Origin: a virus
DNA: 37,149 nt
Reading direction: 5' to 3' (one strand)
Virus record (IMG/VR): IMGVR_UViG_3300044910_000145
Location: 1-37,149 of that record
In this document: piece after piece, positions 27,401-34,925 of the stretch
Numbering within the stretch: position 1 is the stretch's first letter
Layout of the letters: every line of letters begins with the position of its first letter
Position numbers and translations under genes: made by a program
The notes under the pieces: generated by a model
What the model saw: the letters and a program-made list of their open reading frames with translations, nothing else
What the model was told of the DNA's origin: nothing
Database searches by the model: none

Positions 27401-27768
27401 AGCAGACTCAAATTGAAGTTGGCCAGATGTACTTTATCCTAGTAGGAGATAATAGAATTGCTAGGTACATTAAGGTTTCAGATATTGACCCATCTTCAAA
27501 TGACATGTTCGTAGATTATCTTTATAGAAAAGAGTATGACTTAGAAGATGATGAGTATATCGTTGTAAACTTTACTCCATATACAACAAAAGCTGGCAAG
27601 ACTATGAGCCACATAGTTCTATCAGATAAAAATAAAACTTTAACAAGAGCAATTGCTTTCCCAACAATGTATAAAATGACCTTAGCAAAAATGCGTGAGG
27701 GAATGAAATGTAAGGTGGTTCTATCAAAATTAGATGATGGAACGTTAAACGTAAAGGAAATAAAATGA
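24499..27768 (+). CDS. dnaE: DNA polymerase III alpha subunit (DnaE-type)
   Basis: 1089 residues from ATG 24499. The N-terminal PHP domain is complete: H7/H9, D40-H41, E66, SGC and D204-A-H206, so it may be an active metal-dependent proofreading nuclease. The polymerase core has GPGRGSAAGSL (~376) and catalytic FPDIDTDF with D418 and D420, plus D567 in KLDALGLKTL. Helix-hairpin-helix and OB-fold segments follow to the C-terminus. Slightly shorter than bacterial DnaE. It makes the phage replicative polymerase; no clamp or separate epsilon exonuclease gene is seen in the window. Confidence 0.97.
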   Translation: MSFTHLHVHSYYSLMDGLNSPKELCQAALDAGQTAIAITDHGTLSSHRDMQIAAKEIGIKPILGVEAYISPTDRFDRSSKTDKSIQAYNHIILLAKNKKGLENINILQELAWNEGFYHKPRIDREVLKEYAEGVIVLSGCLNGLISKAIERGEFSEAKLVLKDFKQTFNEDFYIEVQSHNPPEINAKLLELADELKIKAVATGDAHFAKEEDRVLEEALLILSTSPKIDKESDFEMSRNIKDMMERFNYLYPDRRISFQDYNLFIQSREEIESDFNAAGISRTDIYENTMEIADKIEDYDFHQGLDLLPVPKTDADDKLREMAYSGIDKLGFSNNQAYIDRVEEELSVIASKSFASYFLVIADMIDWAKTNDIRVGPGRGSAAGSLVCYALGITDVDPIKYDLLFFRFINPERNDFPDIDTDFEDRRRKEVKEYLKKKFKHVASISTYTYFKDKGVIRDAARIFMVPLQEVNRAMKSIDTFEDFVSSPNTKEFRAKYPEVVWLADRLRGRIRSVGVHAAGVVVAKDDLRKFAPVESREDAQDKVSGRIPVVAYDMDTVADIGLIKLDALGLKTLSVISDTLKSIKSRTGKDIVLSDLTLDDPEVYKMLSEGFTKGVFQAEATPYTNLLIKMGTDKFEDLVASNALVRPGAMNTVGAAYIKRKQGNEAVDYMHTIMKPFTENTYGVIIYQEQVMQACVHLGGMTWAEADKVRKIIGKKKDAKEFDQFKDRFVTGASEHITKKKAEALWHDFEAHAGYSFNRSHAVAYSMLSYYTAWLKFYYPLEFMFSILKNENDKDARTEYLIESKRLGLKVLLPHINESELYFSLQDNAIRFGLSEVKFISDNISNKIIDHRPYKSYEHFISIASAKGSGINSRAISSLNAIGAAAFKDNLRNGNEKDNYYEYLGIPTFNLEGIPPRVKAQARPIEEFDDLGSFVMFGMVKGIKRGTGWARVEIVDETGSIGLFHNEQTQIEVGQMYFILVGDNRIARYIKVSDIDPSSNDMFVDYLYRKEYDLEDDEYIVVNFTPYTTKAGKTMSHIVLSDKNKTLTRAIAFPTMYKMTLAKMREGMKCKVVLSKLDDGTLNVKEIK

Positions 27769-27962
27769 CAGAAGCAAAAATTGAAGATGTATTTGCACAG
27801 CTAAATGTTTCAAGAATTCTTGTAGCAGCACTTGAAACACTAGGAGAGATATCTATTCCAATAATGACAGTAGTAAACGCAGAAAATGAAGACAAAGAAT
27901 TGCAAGTTGATTATGACGAAAAAAATCAATCATTCACATTTAAGTTAAAAATAAAAGATTAA
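27765..27962 (+). CDS. small acidic protein after the polymerase
   Basis: 65 residues, ATGA overlap with the polymerase. A helix, a hydrophobic strand (ISIPIMTVVNA) and a charged beta tail. No motif recognised. The coupling suggests a partner of the polymerase or simply a passenger of the operon. Confidence 0.6.
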   Translation: MTEAKIEDVFAQLNVSRILVAALETLGEISIPIMTVVNAENEDKELQVDYDEKNQSFTFKLKIKD

Positions 27963-27967
27963 AAGTA

Positions 27968-27996
27968 TTCACAAAGCTTTATTTTAATGCTATACT
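27968..27996 (+). promoter_or_regulatory. extended -10 promoter for recA
   Basis: TTCACA (27968-27973, five of six), 17-base spacer, TATACT (27991-27996) with TGC before it. RNA starts near 28003 and carries a short leader to ATG 28020. Closest to the promoter at 23478 in its -10. Confidence 0.72.
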
Positions 27997-28019
27997 ATTA
28001 GAGAGAAGAAAGATTAAAT

Positions 28020-29024
28020 ATGACTATTTCATTAGAAGATATAATGGCAAAGCTAGACCCAAAGACCCGTGCAAGAGTTCAATCGGCTCAAAATGTAAAA
28101 GTACACAAGCAATTGACACCAAGCATCGGTCTAAACGTAGCACTAAAAGGTGGTCTTGGGTACGGTAGACAGGTCCTTGTATGGGGAAACAAGTCTGCTG
28201 GTAAATCTTCTTTCTGTCTCCAGATGATAGCTTTAGCACAACAAGAAGGCAAAACATGCGCTTGGATTGATGCAGAGGCATCCTACGATCAAAAATGGGC
28301 AGAGCAGCTTGGAGTAGATTCATCTTCTCTTATTTATTCTCAAGCTAAGACTGTTAATGATATGGTAGACGTTGGCGTTAAATTAATGGAAGCAGGAGTG
28401 GATGTTATTGTTGTAGATTCTATCTCAGCCTTACTTCCTGGAATATATTTTGAAAAAGACGGAAATGAAATGAAAGATTTGCAAGACACAAAGCAAATCG
28501 GAGCAGAAGCAAAGGATATGACTCATGCAGTCAAAATGTTAAACTATGCAAACAAAAATACACTATTGGTTCTCATCTCACAGCAAAGAAATCAGTTTGG
28601 ATCTATGCATGCCTCCCACATTCCGACAGGAGGAATGGCAGTTAAGTTCTTCTCTTCCACAGTCATTAAGTTATGGTCTTCGGAAGCTGAAGCTAATGCT
28701 ATTAAAGCTGGTGTTGCGGTTGGTGACAAAATCATTGAACAAAGAGTTGGCAGGCCAGTCAATTGGATTATTGATTACAACAAGCTCGGCCCCCCTAATC
28801 TTTCAGGACAATACGACTTCTATTACCAAGGAGAAACATTAGGAGTTGATCGCATAGGAGAGACTTTAGACGTTGCAGAAATGTATGGTCTAGTAGAAAA
28901 AGGCGGAGCATGGTATACAATTAATGGTGAGCGTTTTCAAGGAAGAGCAAAGGCTGTTGCATACTTAAGAGCAAATCCAGAAGTATCTGGGAAGCTTATT
29001 CAGGAAATAAATGCCAAATCTTAA
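28020..29024 (+). CDS. recA: RecA-like recombinase
   Basis: 334 residues, about the length of bacterial RecA. Walker A is G56-NKSAG-KSS (56-64), Walker B is in DVIVVDSISALLP, and the DNA-binding loop region QQRNQFGSMH and a RecA-like C-terminal domain follow. It forms filaments on single-stranded DNA for strand exchange and recombination-dependent replication. The N-terminal helix is shorter than in host RecA. It has its own promoter; the next gene starts 14 bases before its end. Confidence 0.95.
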   Translation: MTISLEDIMAKLDPKTRARVQSAQNVKVHKQLTPSIGLNVALKGGLGYGRQVLVWGNKSAGKSSFCLQMIALAQQEGKTCAWIDAEASYDQKWAEQLGVDSSSLIYSQAKTVNDMVDVGVKLMEAGVDVIVVDSISALLPGIYFEKDGNEMKDLQDTKQIGAEAKDMTHAVKMLNYANKNTLLVLISQQRNQFGSMHASHIPTGGMAVKFFSSTVIKLWSSEAEANAIKAGVAVGDKIIEQRVGRPVNWIIDYNKLGPPNLSGQYDFYYQGETLGVDRIGETLDVAEMYGLVEKGGAWYTINGERFQGRAKAVAYLRANPEVSGKLIQEINAKS

Positions 29025-29199
29025 TGAGTTTTTTAGCAAGCCAAAGTTAGTTAAAAAAAACAATTTAGAATCAATACACGGATCTAAGCCCTGTTTTAAA
29101 TGTGATAAGAATGCAGACGAAGCATTCTGGGATCCAGAGCTCATGGTGCTTGCTTGGGAGTGTCCAGATGGTCATTCAAATGAAATAAAGGTGGGCTAA
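29011..29199 (+). CDS. small zinc-ribbon-like protein
   Basis: 62 residues, start inside the last 14 bases of recA. C28-x2-C31, C51 and H55 form a zinc-ribbon-like set, with W40 and W49 nearby. Basic N-terminus. Function unknown, position in the recombination cluster suggests nucleic-acid binding. Confidence 0.6.
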   Translation: MPNLNEFFSKPKLVKKNNLESIHGSKPCFKCDKNADEAFWDPELMVLAWECPDGHSNEIKVG

Positions 29200-29501
29200 T
29201 GTCAGAAAGAGCGGAAGTAAAAAGAGATAAGGCTAAGGCTCAAAAAAATAGTGGCAGGGGAGACTACCAAAAGGGTGATGCTCAATGGAATTACTTTTTA
29301 GTAGATTACAAAGAAGCTTCGAAGTCATTTACGTTAAACAAAGAGGTGTGGTCTAAGATATGTACAGATACATTTAAGGTGAATAGAGACATGCACCCAG
29401 CTTTAAAAATAATCATAGGTGAAGAATCCAAGGTCAGACTTGGTATAATAGAGTGGTCAGTGCTAGAAGAGTTAATTAAATTTAAAGAGGATAATACATG
29501 A
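29199..29501 (+). CDS. small basic nuclease-like protein
   Basis: 100 residues, start overlaps the previous stop. A basic N-terminal segment (KRDKAKAQKNSGRGDYQKGD) is followed by strand FLVDYKEASKSF: the G-D and D-Y-K elements in this order recall the core of PD-(D/E)XK nucleases of the Holliday-junction-cleaving type, though the second acid is Asp and the domain is small. The neighbourhood (RecA upstream; Cas4-like nuclease and RuvC-like resolvase downstream) fits. A non-catalytic DNA-binding protein is equally possible. Confidence 0.5.
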   Translation: MSERAEVKRDKAKAQKNSGRGDYQKGDAQWNYFLVDYKEASKSFTLNKEVWSKICTDTFKVNRDMHPALKIIIGEESKVRLGIIEWSVLEELIKFKEDNT

Positions 29502-30451
29502 AAAAAATTGAAGTGATTCCGCAAGTATATGTATTTAAAGATTTATTTTCTAAAGAAGATTTATCTAGATTACTGCATGCAATAGAAAACACAAAAAATA
29601 TTGTTGACAATAGCAATAAGATTACTCCCATGGATTCTATGCTATATAATGTACACGGAGAACCAGATTATGTAATAGATCCAGATAGTCCACTAGATCC
29701 CTGGGTAACCTGGTATACATTTGGAGAAAAGACTGCGTTTTCTAATAAAGAAACTCCAAGCAAGGTAAGTAATGAAGACTATAAATTTCTATATGAATTT
29801 AAGGAAAAGCTTTTTATAAAAATAGAAGAGTGCTTTGAAGAGTATAAAAAAAATTGGGTTGGATCAGGATCATGGCCAGACTATGTAGATGATTGGTCAT
29901 TAGGTGGAAGACTGAACTATGGAAGGATTGAAATACTACAGCATTACTACACACCAGGACAAAAGTTTTCAATAACATTTCATACTGATTCGCATGAACA
30001 TAGAGAGCAAGAGCCAGGAGATAAACATGTTGCAACAGTAACTTTTTATATCAATGATGACTACGAGGGTGGAGAGATAGAGTTTTTAAATGAAAATGAT
30101 AATAGCTTAGTAACTTATAAGCCTAAGATGGGTGATCTTACGATCTTTCCTTCAGGTCTACCATTCTGGCATTCTGCAAAATCTGTAATTTCTGGGAGTA
30201 GGAAGCTTTTCCTTAGACTATTTATACTATGGTCACATGACGGTACAGATGAATGGAAGGCAGGTTTATTAGAGCATGGCGAAGAAAAATGGAAAGAAAT
30301 AAATAGGAATCGAATACAAGAAAGAATATCTAACGGAGAAATGGACAGACAAGTTTTGTATAGCCATGAAACACCAAAAGACTTAAGCTACGGAACTTCT
30401 ATTTTTGTAGAAGAAGAAAAAAGAACATATGTGGATGGGAGACAGATATGA
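29498..30451 (+). CDS. 2-oxoglutarate/Fe(II)-dependent oxygenase
   Basis: 317 residues, ATGA overlap with the previous gene. The double-stranded beta-helix core is clear: Fe ligands H162-x-D164 (FHTDSHEH) and H225 (PFWHSAKSV), with 2-oxoglutarate-binding R235 (GSRKLF), preceded by the strands HVATVTFYINDDYEGGEIEF. This is the prolyl-4-hydroxylase-type layout. It hydroxylates an unknown protein or other substrate at the cost of 2-oxoglutarate and O2. It lies in the middle of the recombination genes, so a modification of replication proteins or nucleic acid is conceivable. Confidence 0.88.
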   Translation: MKKIEVIPQVYVFKDLFSKEDLSRLLHAIENTKNIVDNSNKITPMDSMLYNVHGEPDYVIDPDSPLDPWVTWYTFGEKTAFSNKETPSKVSNEDYKFLYEFKEKLFIKIEECFEEYKKNWVGSGSWPDYVDDWSLGGRLNYGRIEILQHYYTPGQKFSITFHTDSHEHREQEPGDKHVATVTFYINDDYEGGEIEFLNENDNSLVTYKPKMGDLTIFPSGLPFWHSAKSVISGSRKLFLRLFILWSHDGTDEWKAGLLEHGEEKWKEINRNRIQERISNGEMDRQVLYSHETPKDLSYGTSIFVEEEKRTYVDGRQI

Positions 30452-30792
30452 TAAAGACTGAAGATAAAAATACACTGCAACTTATAAGCGATATTACAGA
30501 GTTTAACGACTTGCATGAGTTTATGCAGGATGAGCACTTGGATAAAGCCTTGGCCATAGTAGTAAAACTTCTTATGAATCCAGATGTTCCATCTGCCAAA
30601 GCCCCTCATTTAATTATGGAGCTTCAGGCTATGTCTACAAAGTTCGCAGTCCTTGCCTCTGTTTATTCCACAATTGCAAAAGACAAAGCTGGTACCGCAA
30701 ACAATAACAAGAAAAATATTTACTATTCAGTAAAGGAGTCCATAGACAAACTTGTAGATGCACTTAAGTATGTCGTTAGGTATAACTCGTAA
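30448..30792 (+). CDS. all-helical protein of unknown function
   Basis: 114 residues, ATGA overlap with the oxygenase gene. Entirely helical by appearance, acidic in the N-terminal half and basic towards the C-terminus (KDKAGTANNNKKNIYYSVKESIDKL as pattern of Lys/Asn). The next ATG directly abuts its TAA. Could be a recombination accessory protein for the following nuclease; no motif confirms it. Confidence 0.55.
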   Translation: MIKTEDKNTLQLISDITEFNDLHEFMQDEHLDKALAIVVKLLMNPDVPSAKAPHLIMELQAMSTKFAVLASVYSTIAKDKAGTANNNKKNIYYSVKESIDKLVDALKYVVRYNS

Positions 30793-31581
30793 ATGGCTAG
30801 AGATATTGTAAAGAATCTTAAGTTCAAAAAGCATACTGGTCATTTTTTTGATCCAGAAAAATTTGCACAGCTTCTTGATGAATCATATAGGAATACTAAG
30901 CGTCCAGATGGTGATACTACTAAAAAGTCTTTTAGCCCAAGCTTACTGGGTTACGGTCACGGAACATGCCCAAGATATTGGTATATGGCATTTACTGGTG
31001 CAGTTTTCATTGATGATAATGACGCAGTCGCTGTAGCAAACATGGCACAGGGCACACAGGCACATGAAAGATTGCAAAATCTAATTAAGAGCATGCCTGA
31101 GTGGCGGGCAGAAGAAGAAGAGATAATTAACGAGTATCCTCCAATCCGTGGATTTATAGACTTGATTATGGAGTATGATGGCGAGACCGTTATAGGTGAA
31201 ATTAAAACAGCTAAGCAAGAGGTATGGGATACAAGACAAGCAGAAATGAAGTCTTCTCCTAATCATATGTTGCAGCTACTTACATATATGAAATTAAAGA
31301 ATGCCAAAGAAGGCTTCTTCTTGTATGAAAATAAAAATACCCAAGAGGTATTAATAATACCAATTTCTATGAATGATAAGAATAAAAAGATTATTGAGGA
31401 TGCTTTTCAGTGGATGAGAGATGTATGGGATAATTTCCAAAATGGATCTCTTCCCACTAGACCAGAAGGCGCAACTAAGTACAAGCTTCCTTGCACATAT
31501 TGTCCTGTTAAAAAAGAATGCTGGGCAAAAGGATCAGACACTGGAGAAATAACAATAGATCTAATGAAGGTAGTAAAGTAA
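30793..31581 (+). CDS. Cas4/AddB-like PD-(D/E)XK Fe-S exonuclease
   Basis: 262 residues, ATG follows the previous TAA without a gap. The nuclease core has D123 (RGFIDLIMEYDGE), E136-I-K138 (IGEIKTA) and the following QLLTYM motif. Four cysteines, C59 (in CPRYWY), C234, C237 and C243 (CTYCPVKKEC), match the C...C-x2-C-x5-C iron-sulphur clamp of Cas4 and AddB nucleases. It probably resects DNA ends to supply single strands for RecA. No CRISPR array or other cas gene is near, so recombination, not immunity, is the likely role. Confidence 0.9.
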   Translation: MARDIVKNLKFKKHTGHFFDPEKFAQLLDESYRNTKRPDGDTTKKSFSPSLLGYGHGTCPRYWYMAFTGAVFIDDNDAVAVANMAQGTQAHERLQNLIKSMPEWRAEEEEIINEYPPIRGFIDLIMEYDGETVIGEIKTAKQEVWDTRQAEMKSSPNHMLQLLTYMKLKNAKEGFFLYENKNTQEVLIIPISMNDKNKKIIEDAFQWMRDVWDNFQNGSLPTRPEGATKYKLPCTYCPVKKECWAKGSDTGEITIDLMKVVK

Positions 31582-31859
31582 TGGTGTGTTTAAATTCAGA
31601 ATGTAAAAAAGAATTTATTGCAAAAACTCATAATCAAAAATACTGTTCAGATGAATGCTGTAGGGTCTCAACTAACAAAAGAATAATGGAAAAATATTAC
31701 GAAAAAAAAGCAATTAAAAATGGTGCGCCTAGAAAGTGCAAGGGCTGCAGTGGCTTTTTAAGTAGATATAATGACCAGCCTTACTGTGCTAAATGTATAA
31801 AGTCTAAGAACTCAAAGTTTAAAAAAGATTTGATGGGTATTATAGATGACATTGGCTAG
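31581..31859 (+). CDS. double zinc-finger protein
   Basis: 92 residues from ATG 31581 (TAATG with the preceding gene); upstream starts would overlap it. Two cysteine sets are present: C3-x4-C8...C22-x3-C26 and, later, CKGC...YCAKC (C-x2-C-x13-C-x2-C), joined by a basic helix (NKRIMEKYYEKKA). Most likely a nucleic-acid-binding protein. It overlaps the resolvase start by 14 bases. Confidence 0.65.
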   Translation: MVCLNSECKKEFIAKTHNQKYCSDECCRVSTNKRIMEKYYEKKAIKNGAPRKCKGCSGFLSRYNDQPYCAKCIKSKNSKFKKDLMGIIDDIG

Positions 31860-32412
31860 TCTTGTAAAAACAAAAGCAAGCAGAGTTTTAGGCATAGACG
31901 CTTCTACAAATTCCGTTGCATTTTGCCTTATGGAAAATGATACCCCTCTCAAATGGGGGAAGTTTAACTTAGTTGGAAACGATATTTATGAAAAAATATT
32001 AGATGCAAAAGTTAAAACATCTGCGATGCTAGATGAGCTCAAAGCTGACTATATTGTAGTAGAGGGCGCAGTTCTTGTTAGATCACCAGATGCTGTAATA
32101 AAACTATCTTATGTTTATGGTGTAGTTATTGCAGAGCTTATGTCTACTGGAGCCAGCGTGGTAACAGTTTCGCCAACAGCTTGGCAAGCTTATATAGGAA
32201 ATAAAAATCCTACAAAAGAAGAGAAAGCGGCAATACGATTAAAGAGCCCAGGCTATGCAGACTCATGGTATAAAAATCAATTAAGGAATATGCGTAAGCA
32301 AAGAACTGCTGATTATTTTAACAAGAAGTACTCAATATCTTTGGAAGACTTTGACGTAGCAGATGCCTTTGGAATAGCCCATTATTCAAATCAGGTGCTT
32401 ACAAAAAGATGA
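31846..32412 (+). CDS. RuvC-like Holliday junction resolvase
   Basis: 188 residues. RNase-H fold with the four RuvC acidic residues: D18 (VLGIDAS), E73 (IVVEGA), D170 and D173 (DFDVADAFGIA). Size and motif order match phage RuvC-type resolvases, which cut branched DNA before packaging. It ends the replication/recombination region, with the HTH mini-gene and terminase following. Confidence 0.87.
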   Translation: MTLASLVKTKASRVLGIDASTNSVAFCLMENDTPLKWGKFNLVGNDIYEKILDAKVKTSAMLDELKADYIVVEGAVLVRSPDAVIKLSYVYGVVIAELMSTGASVVTVSPTAWQAYIGNKNPTKEEKAAIRLKSPGYADSWYKNQLRNMRKQRTADYFNKKYSISLEDFDVADAFGIAHYSNQVLTKR

Positions 32413-32555
32413 AGTTGTATCAAAATAAAGACTGGCTATACAATAGATACATAGTTCAGAAGAAAACAGTGGTAGACATAGCAAACGAGTGCTCAGTTTC
32501 GCATATGACTATTCAAAGGTATTTAGACAAATTTAAGCTAAAAATTAAAAGATAA
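32409..32555 (+). CDS. 48-residue helix-turn-helix protein
   Basis: ATG 32409 overlaps the resolvase TGA; TAA at 32553-32555. The sequence is almost only a helix-turn-helix: VVDIANECSVSHMTIQRYLD with a basic tail KLKIKR. It resembles the DNA-recognition unit of small regulators or the N-terminal part of terminase small subunits. It lies directly before the terminase promoter, whose -35 box begins at 32556, so autoregulation or regulation of packaging genes is a fair inference. Confidence 0.68.
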   Translation: MKLYQNKDWLYNRYIVQKKTVVDIANECSVSHMTIQRYLDKFKLKIKR

Positions 32556-32584
32556 TTGACTTTTTAGTTGACTAGAAGTATAAT
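32556..32584 (+). promoter_or_regulatory. leaderless promoter for the terminase genes
   Basis: TTGACT (32556-32561), 17-base spacer, perfect TATAAT (32579-32584), then six bases and ATG 32591. A second TTGACT (32568-32573) lies in the spacer and could be part of an operator. No Shine-Dalgarno precedes the ATG. Confidence 0.78.
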
Positions 32585-32590
32585 TATTAT

Positions 32591-33130
32591 ATGAGTGAAA
32601 TAGAGCCAGCAGTGCATTTTGATAAGATGAATAGGGTAGTCTCTGAGCTATTAAAAGGAAATTCTGCTACACAAATAGCCACCATAACTGGGTTTACAAG
32701 AAAAGAAGTCCTTGAGTATGTAGATGAATGGAAGTCTATTGTCCATAATGATACAAATGTTAGAGATAGAGCCAAAGAGGCTTTGCTTGGGGCAGATCAA
32801 CATTACGATATGCTAATTAAAGAAGCGTGGAAAACAGTAGAAGATGCTGACACACAGGGTCAGCTTAATGTTAAGTCTGGAACACTCAAGCTTATAGCAG
32901 ACATAGAGACAAAAAGAATTGCCATGCTTCAGTCTATCGGGGTTTTAGAAAATAGCGAAATTGCATCTCAAATATTAGAAACAGAAAGAAAGCAGGAGAT
33001 GCTTGTTGGGATATTGAAAGAGGTAACTTCTGGATGCAACCACTGCAAGATAGAGGTGGCGAAAAGATTATCTCAAATAACTGGTGTTGTACAGTCTATT
33101 AATATAATTGAAGAGTCAGATGTCGTTTGA
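32591..33130 (+). CDS. terS: terminase small subunit
   Basis: 179 residues, start ATG 32591, predicted leaderless. Residues ~12-50 hold a helix-turn-helix (SATQIATITGFTRKEVLEYVDEW), followed by a helical oligomerisation region and a C-terminal segment with C-x2-C (SGCNHCKI). Directly upstream of and overlapping the large subunit, as terminase small subunits do; it recognises the packaging site and recruits the large subunit. Sequence alone is not distinctive, so the call leans on gene order. Confidence 0.75.
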   Translation: MSEIEPAVHFDKMNRVVSELLKGNSATQIATITGFTRKEVLEYVDEWKSIVHNDTNVRDRAKEALLGADQHYDMLIKEAWKTVEDADTQGQLNVKSGTLKLIADIETKRIAMLQSIGVLENSEIASQILETERKQEMLVGILKEVTSGCNHCKIEVAKRLSQITGVVQSINIIEESDVV

Positions 33131-34925
33131 TTTTTCAGACCTAATAGAGATACTAGACGGAGAAGAGTTTGAAGAGCGTCCAGTGGACCTTCAAACTTTT
33201 GTAACAAGCCCAGACTATCTTGGCTTGCCTCCACTATCTGAAAACCAGTACACTCTTATAGAAAGAAGTTCTCAGATATATAAAGAGTCTACCTTAATAA
33301 AACTTTATGGCGAAGAGCTGGGCAAAAAGATATTTAAACAAACCTGCGTTGAAGTTATTGCACAGCTAGGAAAAGGATCTGGTAAAGATTACTCTTCAAC
33401 AATTGCAGTTGCATATATAGTTTATCTTTTGTTATGCTTAAAAGATCCAGCAGCATACTATGGAAAGCCGCCAAGAGATGCAATAGATATTTTAAATATT
33501 GCTATCAACTCTCAGCAGGCAAATAATGTTTTTTTTAAAGGTTTTAAAATGAGAATTGAAGTTTCTCCGTGGTTTGCTGGTAAATATACTGATAAAGCAT
33601 CAGAAATTAAGTTTGATAAATCTATTACAGTTCATTCTGGCCACTCAGAAAGAGAGGCTTGGGAAGGATATAACGTATTAGTTGTTATCTTAGATGAAAT
33701 TTCTGGTTTTGCAACAGAAAATACCAGCGGACACGATCAAGCAAAGACTGCAGATGCTATATATGATATGTATAGAGCATCTGTTGATTCACGTTTCCCA
33801 GATGTAGGTAAGGTAATTTTGCTATCTTTTCCCCGATTTAAAAATGATCCAATCCAAAAATTTTATGAATCGGTTATAGCCGAAAAAGAAACTATTATGA
33901 GAACAGAGCTATTAAAGCTAGACCAGTATCTTCCAGACGGAACTCCTGGAAATGAGTTTGAGGTTTCATGGGAAGAAGACCACATAGTTTCTTATGTTTA
34001 TCCAAGAGTATTTGCTTTAAAAAGACCTACATGGGAAGTAAATCCAACAAAAAAGATAACAGATTTTACCGTTGCTTTTCATAAAAATCCACAGGATGCA
34101 CTAGGAAGATTTGCATGCATGCCATCTGATGCAGTAGATGCATTCTTTAAGTCAAGAGAAAAAATTGAGAAGGCATTCAGCAAGGCTAATATAGCGGTAG
34201 ACTCATTTGGAAGATTAGAGGAGTGGTTTAAGCCAGAAGAAGGAAAAGATTACTTTATACATGTAGACCTGGCTCAAAAGCACGACCACTGTGCAGTAGC
34301 AATGGGGCATGTAAATAAATGGGTTGACATAAAGGTAACAGATACATATAACCAGCCAGCACCTATTGTAGAGATAGATGCTGTTAGATTTTGGACGCCT
34401 ACTCCAGATAAGTCTGTAGACTTCACAGAAGTAAAAGACTATATACTTTCCCTAAAAACTAGGGGATTTAACATAAAGGTCTGTACATTTGACAGATGGA
34501 ATTCTCACGATATGATGCAGCAACTAAAAACATATGGAATTAATACAGAGATACTTTCAGTTGCAAAAAAACATTATGATGACATGGCTATGGTTGTATT
34601 AGAAGAAAGATTATCTGGTCCACACATACCATTATTAATTGATGAATTGCTTCAGCTTAGAATTATGAGAGATAAGGTTGATCACCCCAGAAAAGGCTCT
34701 AAAGATTTAGCCGATGCTGTATGTGGGGCTGTATATAATGCTATAAGCAGAAGTAGAATAAAGAGGGATGAAGAGATAAAGATTCATGATTACGAATCAA
34801 TGAGTTACGACAATGACTTTGCTAACAAAAATGACGGTGAAGTTGAGTATGTTCAGAACATGATTCGTGCACCAAGAATGCCAGAAAGTTTAGCTAGATC
34901 TATAGAAAACATGGAGATAATATGA
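33120..34925 (+). CDS. terL: terminase large subunit
   Basis: 601 residues from ATG 33120 (a TTG 12 bases upstream is the alternative). Packaging ATPase: Walker A GKGSGKD (84-90) and Walker B VVILDE with D192-E193. RNase-H-type nuclease: D383 (FIHVDLAQKHDH), D458 (CTFDRWNS) and D529/D532 (KDLADAV). It cuts concatemeric genome DNA and pumps it into the procapsid. Portal and capsid genes do not follow directly; tRNAs and cargo genes come first. Confidence 0.95.
   Translation: MSFDFSDLIEILDGEEFEERPVDLQTFVTSPDYLGLPPLSENQYTLIERSSQIYKESTLIKLYGEELGKKIFKQTCVEVIAQLGKGSGKDYSSTIAVAYIVYLLLCLKDPAAYYGKPPRDAIDILNIAINSQQANNVFFKGFKMRIEVSPWFAGKYTDKASEIKFDKSITVHSGHSEREAWEGYNVLVVILDEISGFATENTSGHDQAKTADAIYDMYRASVDSRFPDVGKVILLSFPRFKNDPIQKFYESVIAEKETIMRTELLKLDQYLPDGTPGNEFEVSWEEDHIVSYVYPRVFALKRPTWEVNPTKKITDFTVAFHKNPQDALGRFACMPSDAVDAFFKSREKIEKAFSKANIAVDSFGRLEEWFKPEEGKDYFIHVDLAQKHDHCAVAMGHVNKWVDIKVTDTYNQPAPIVEIDAVRFWTPTPDKSVDFTEVKDYILSLKTRGFNIKVCTFDRWNSHDMMQQLKTYGINTEILSVAKKHYDDMAMVVLEERLSGPHIPLLIDELLQLRIMRDKVDHPRKGSKDLADAVCGAVYNAISRSRIKRDEEIKIHDYESMSYDNDFANKNDGEVEYVQNMIRAPRMPESLARSIENMEII

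Noticed and set aside
30793-31581. Evidence of a CRISPR system from the Cas4-like gene
   Set aside because: No direct-repeat array and no other cas gene in the window; such nucleases are common in phage recombination sets.
32538-32567. Inverted repeat CTAAAAA/TTTTTAG as a terminator before the terminase promoter
   Set aside because: Stem is almost only A-T with a 16-base loop; too weak, and the right arm overlaps the -35 region.
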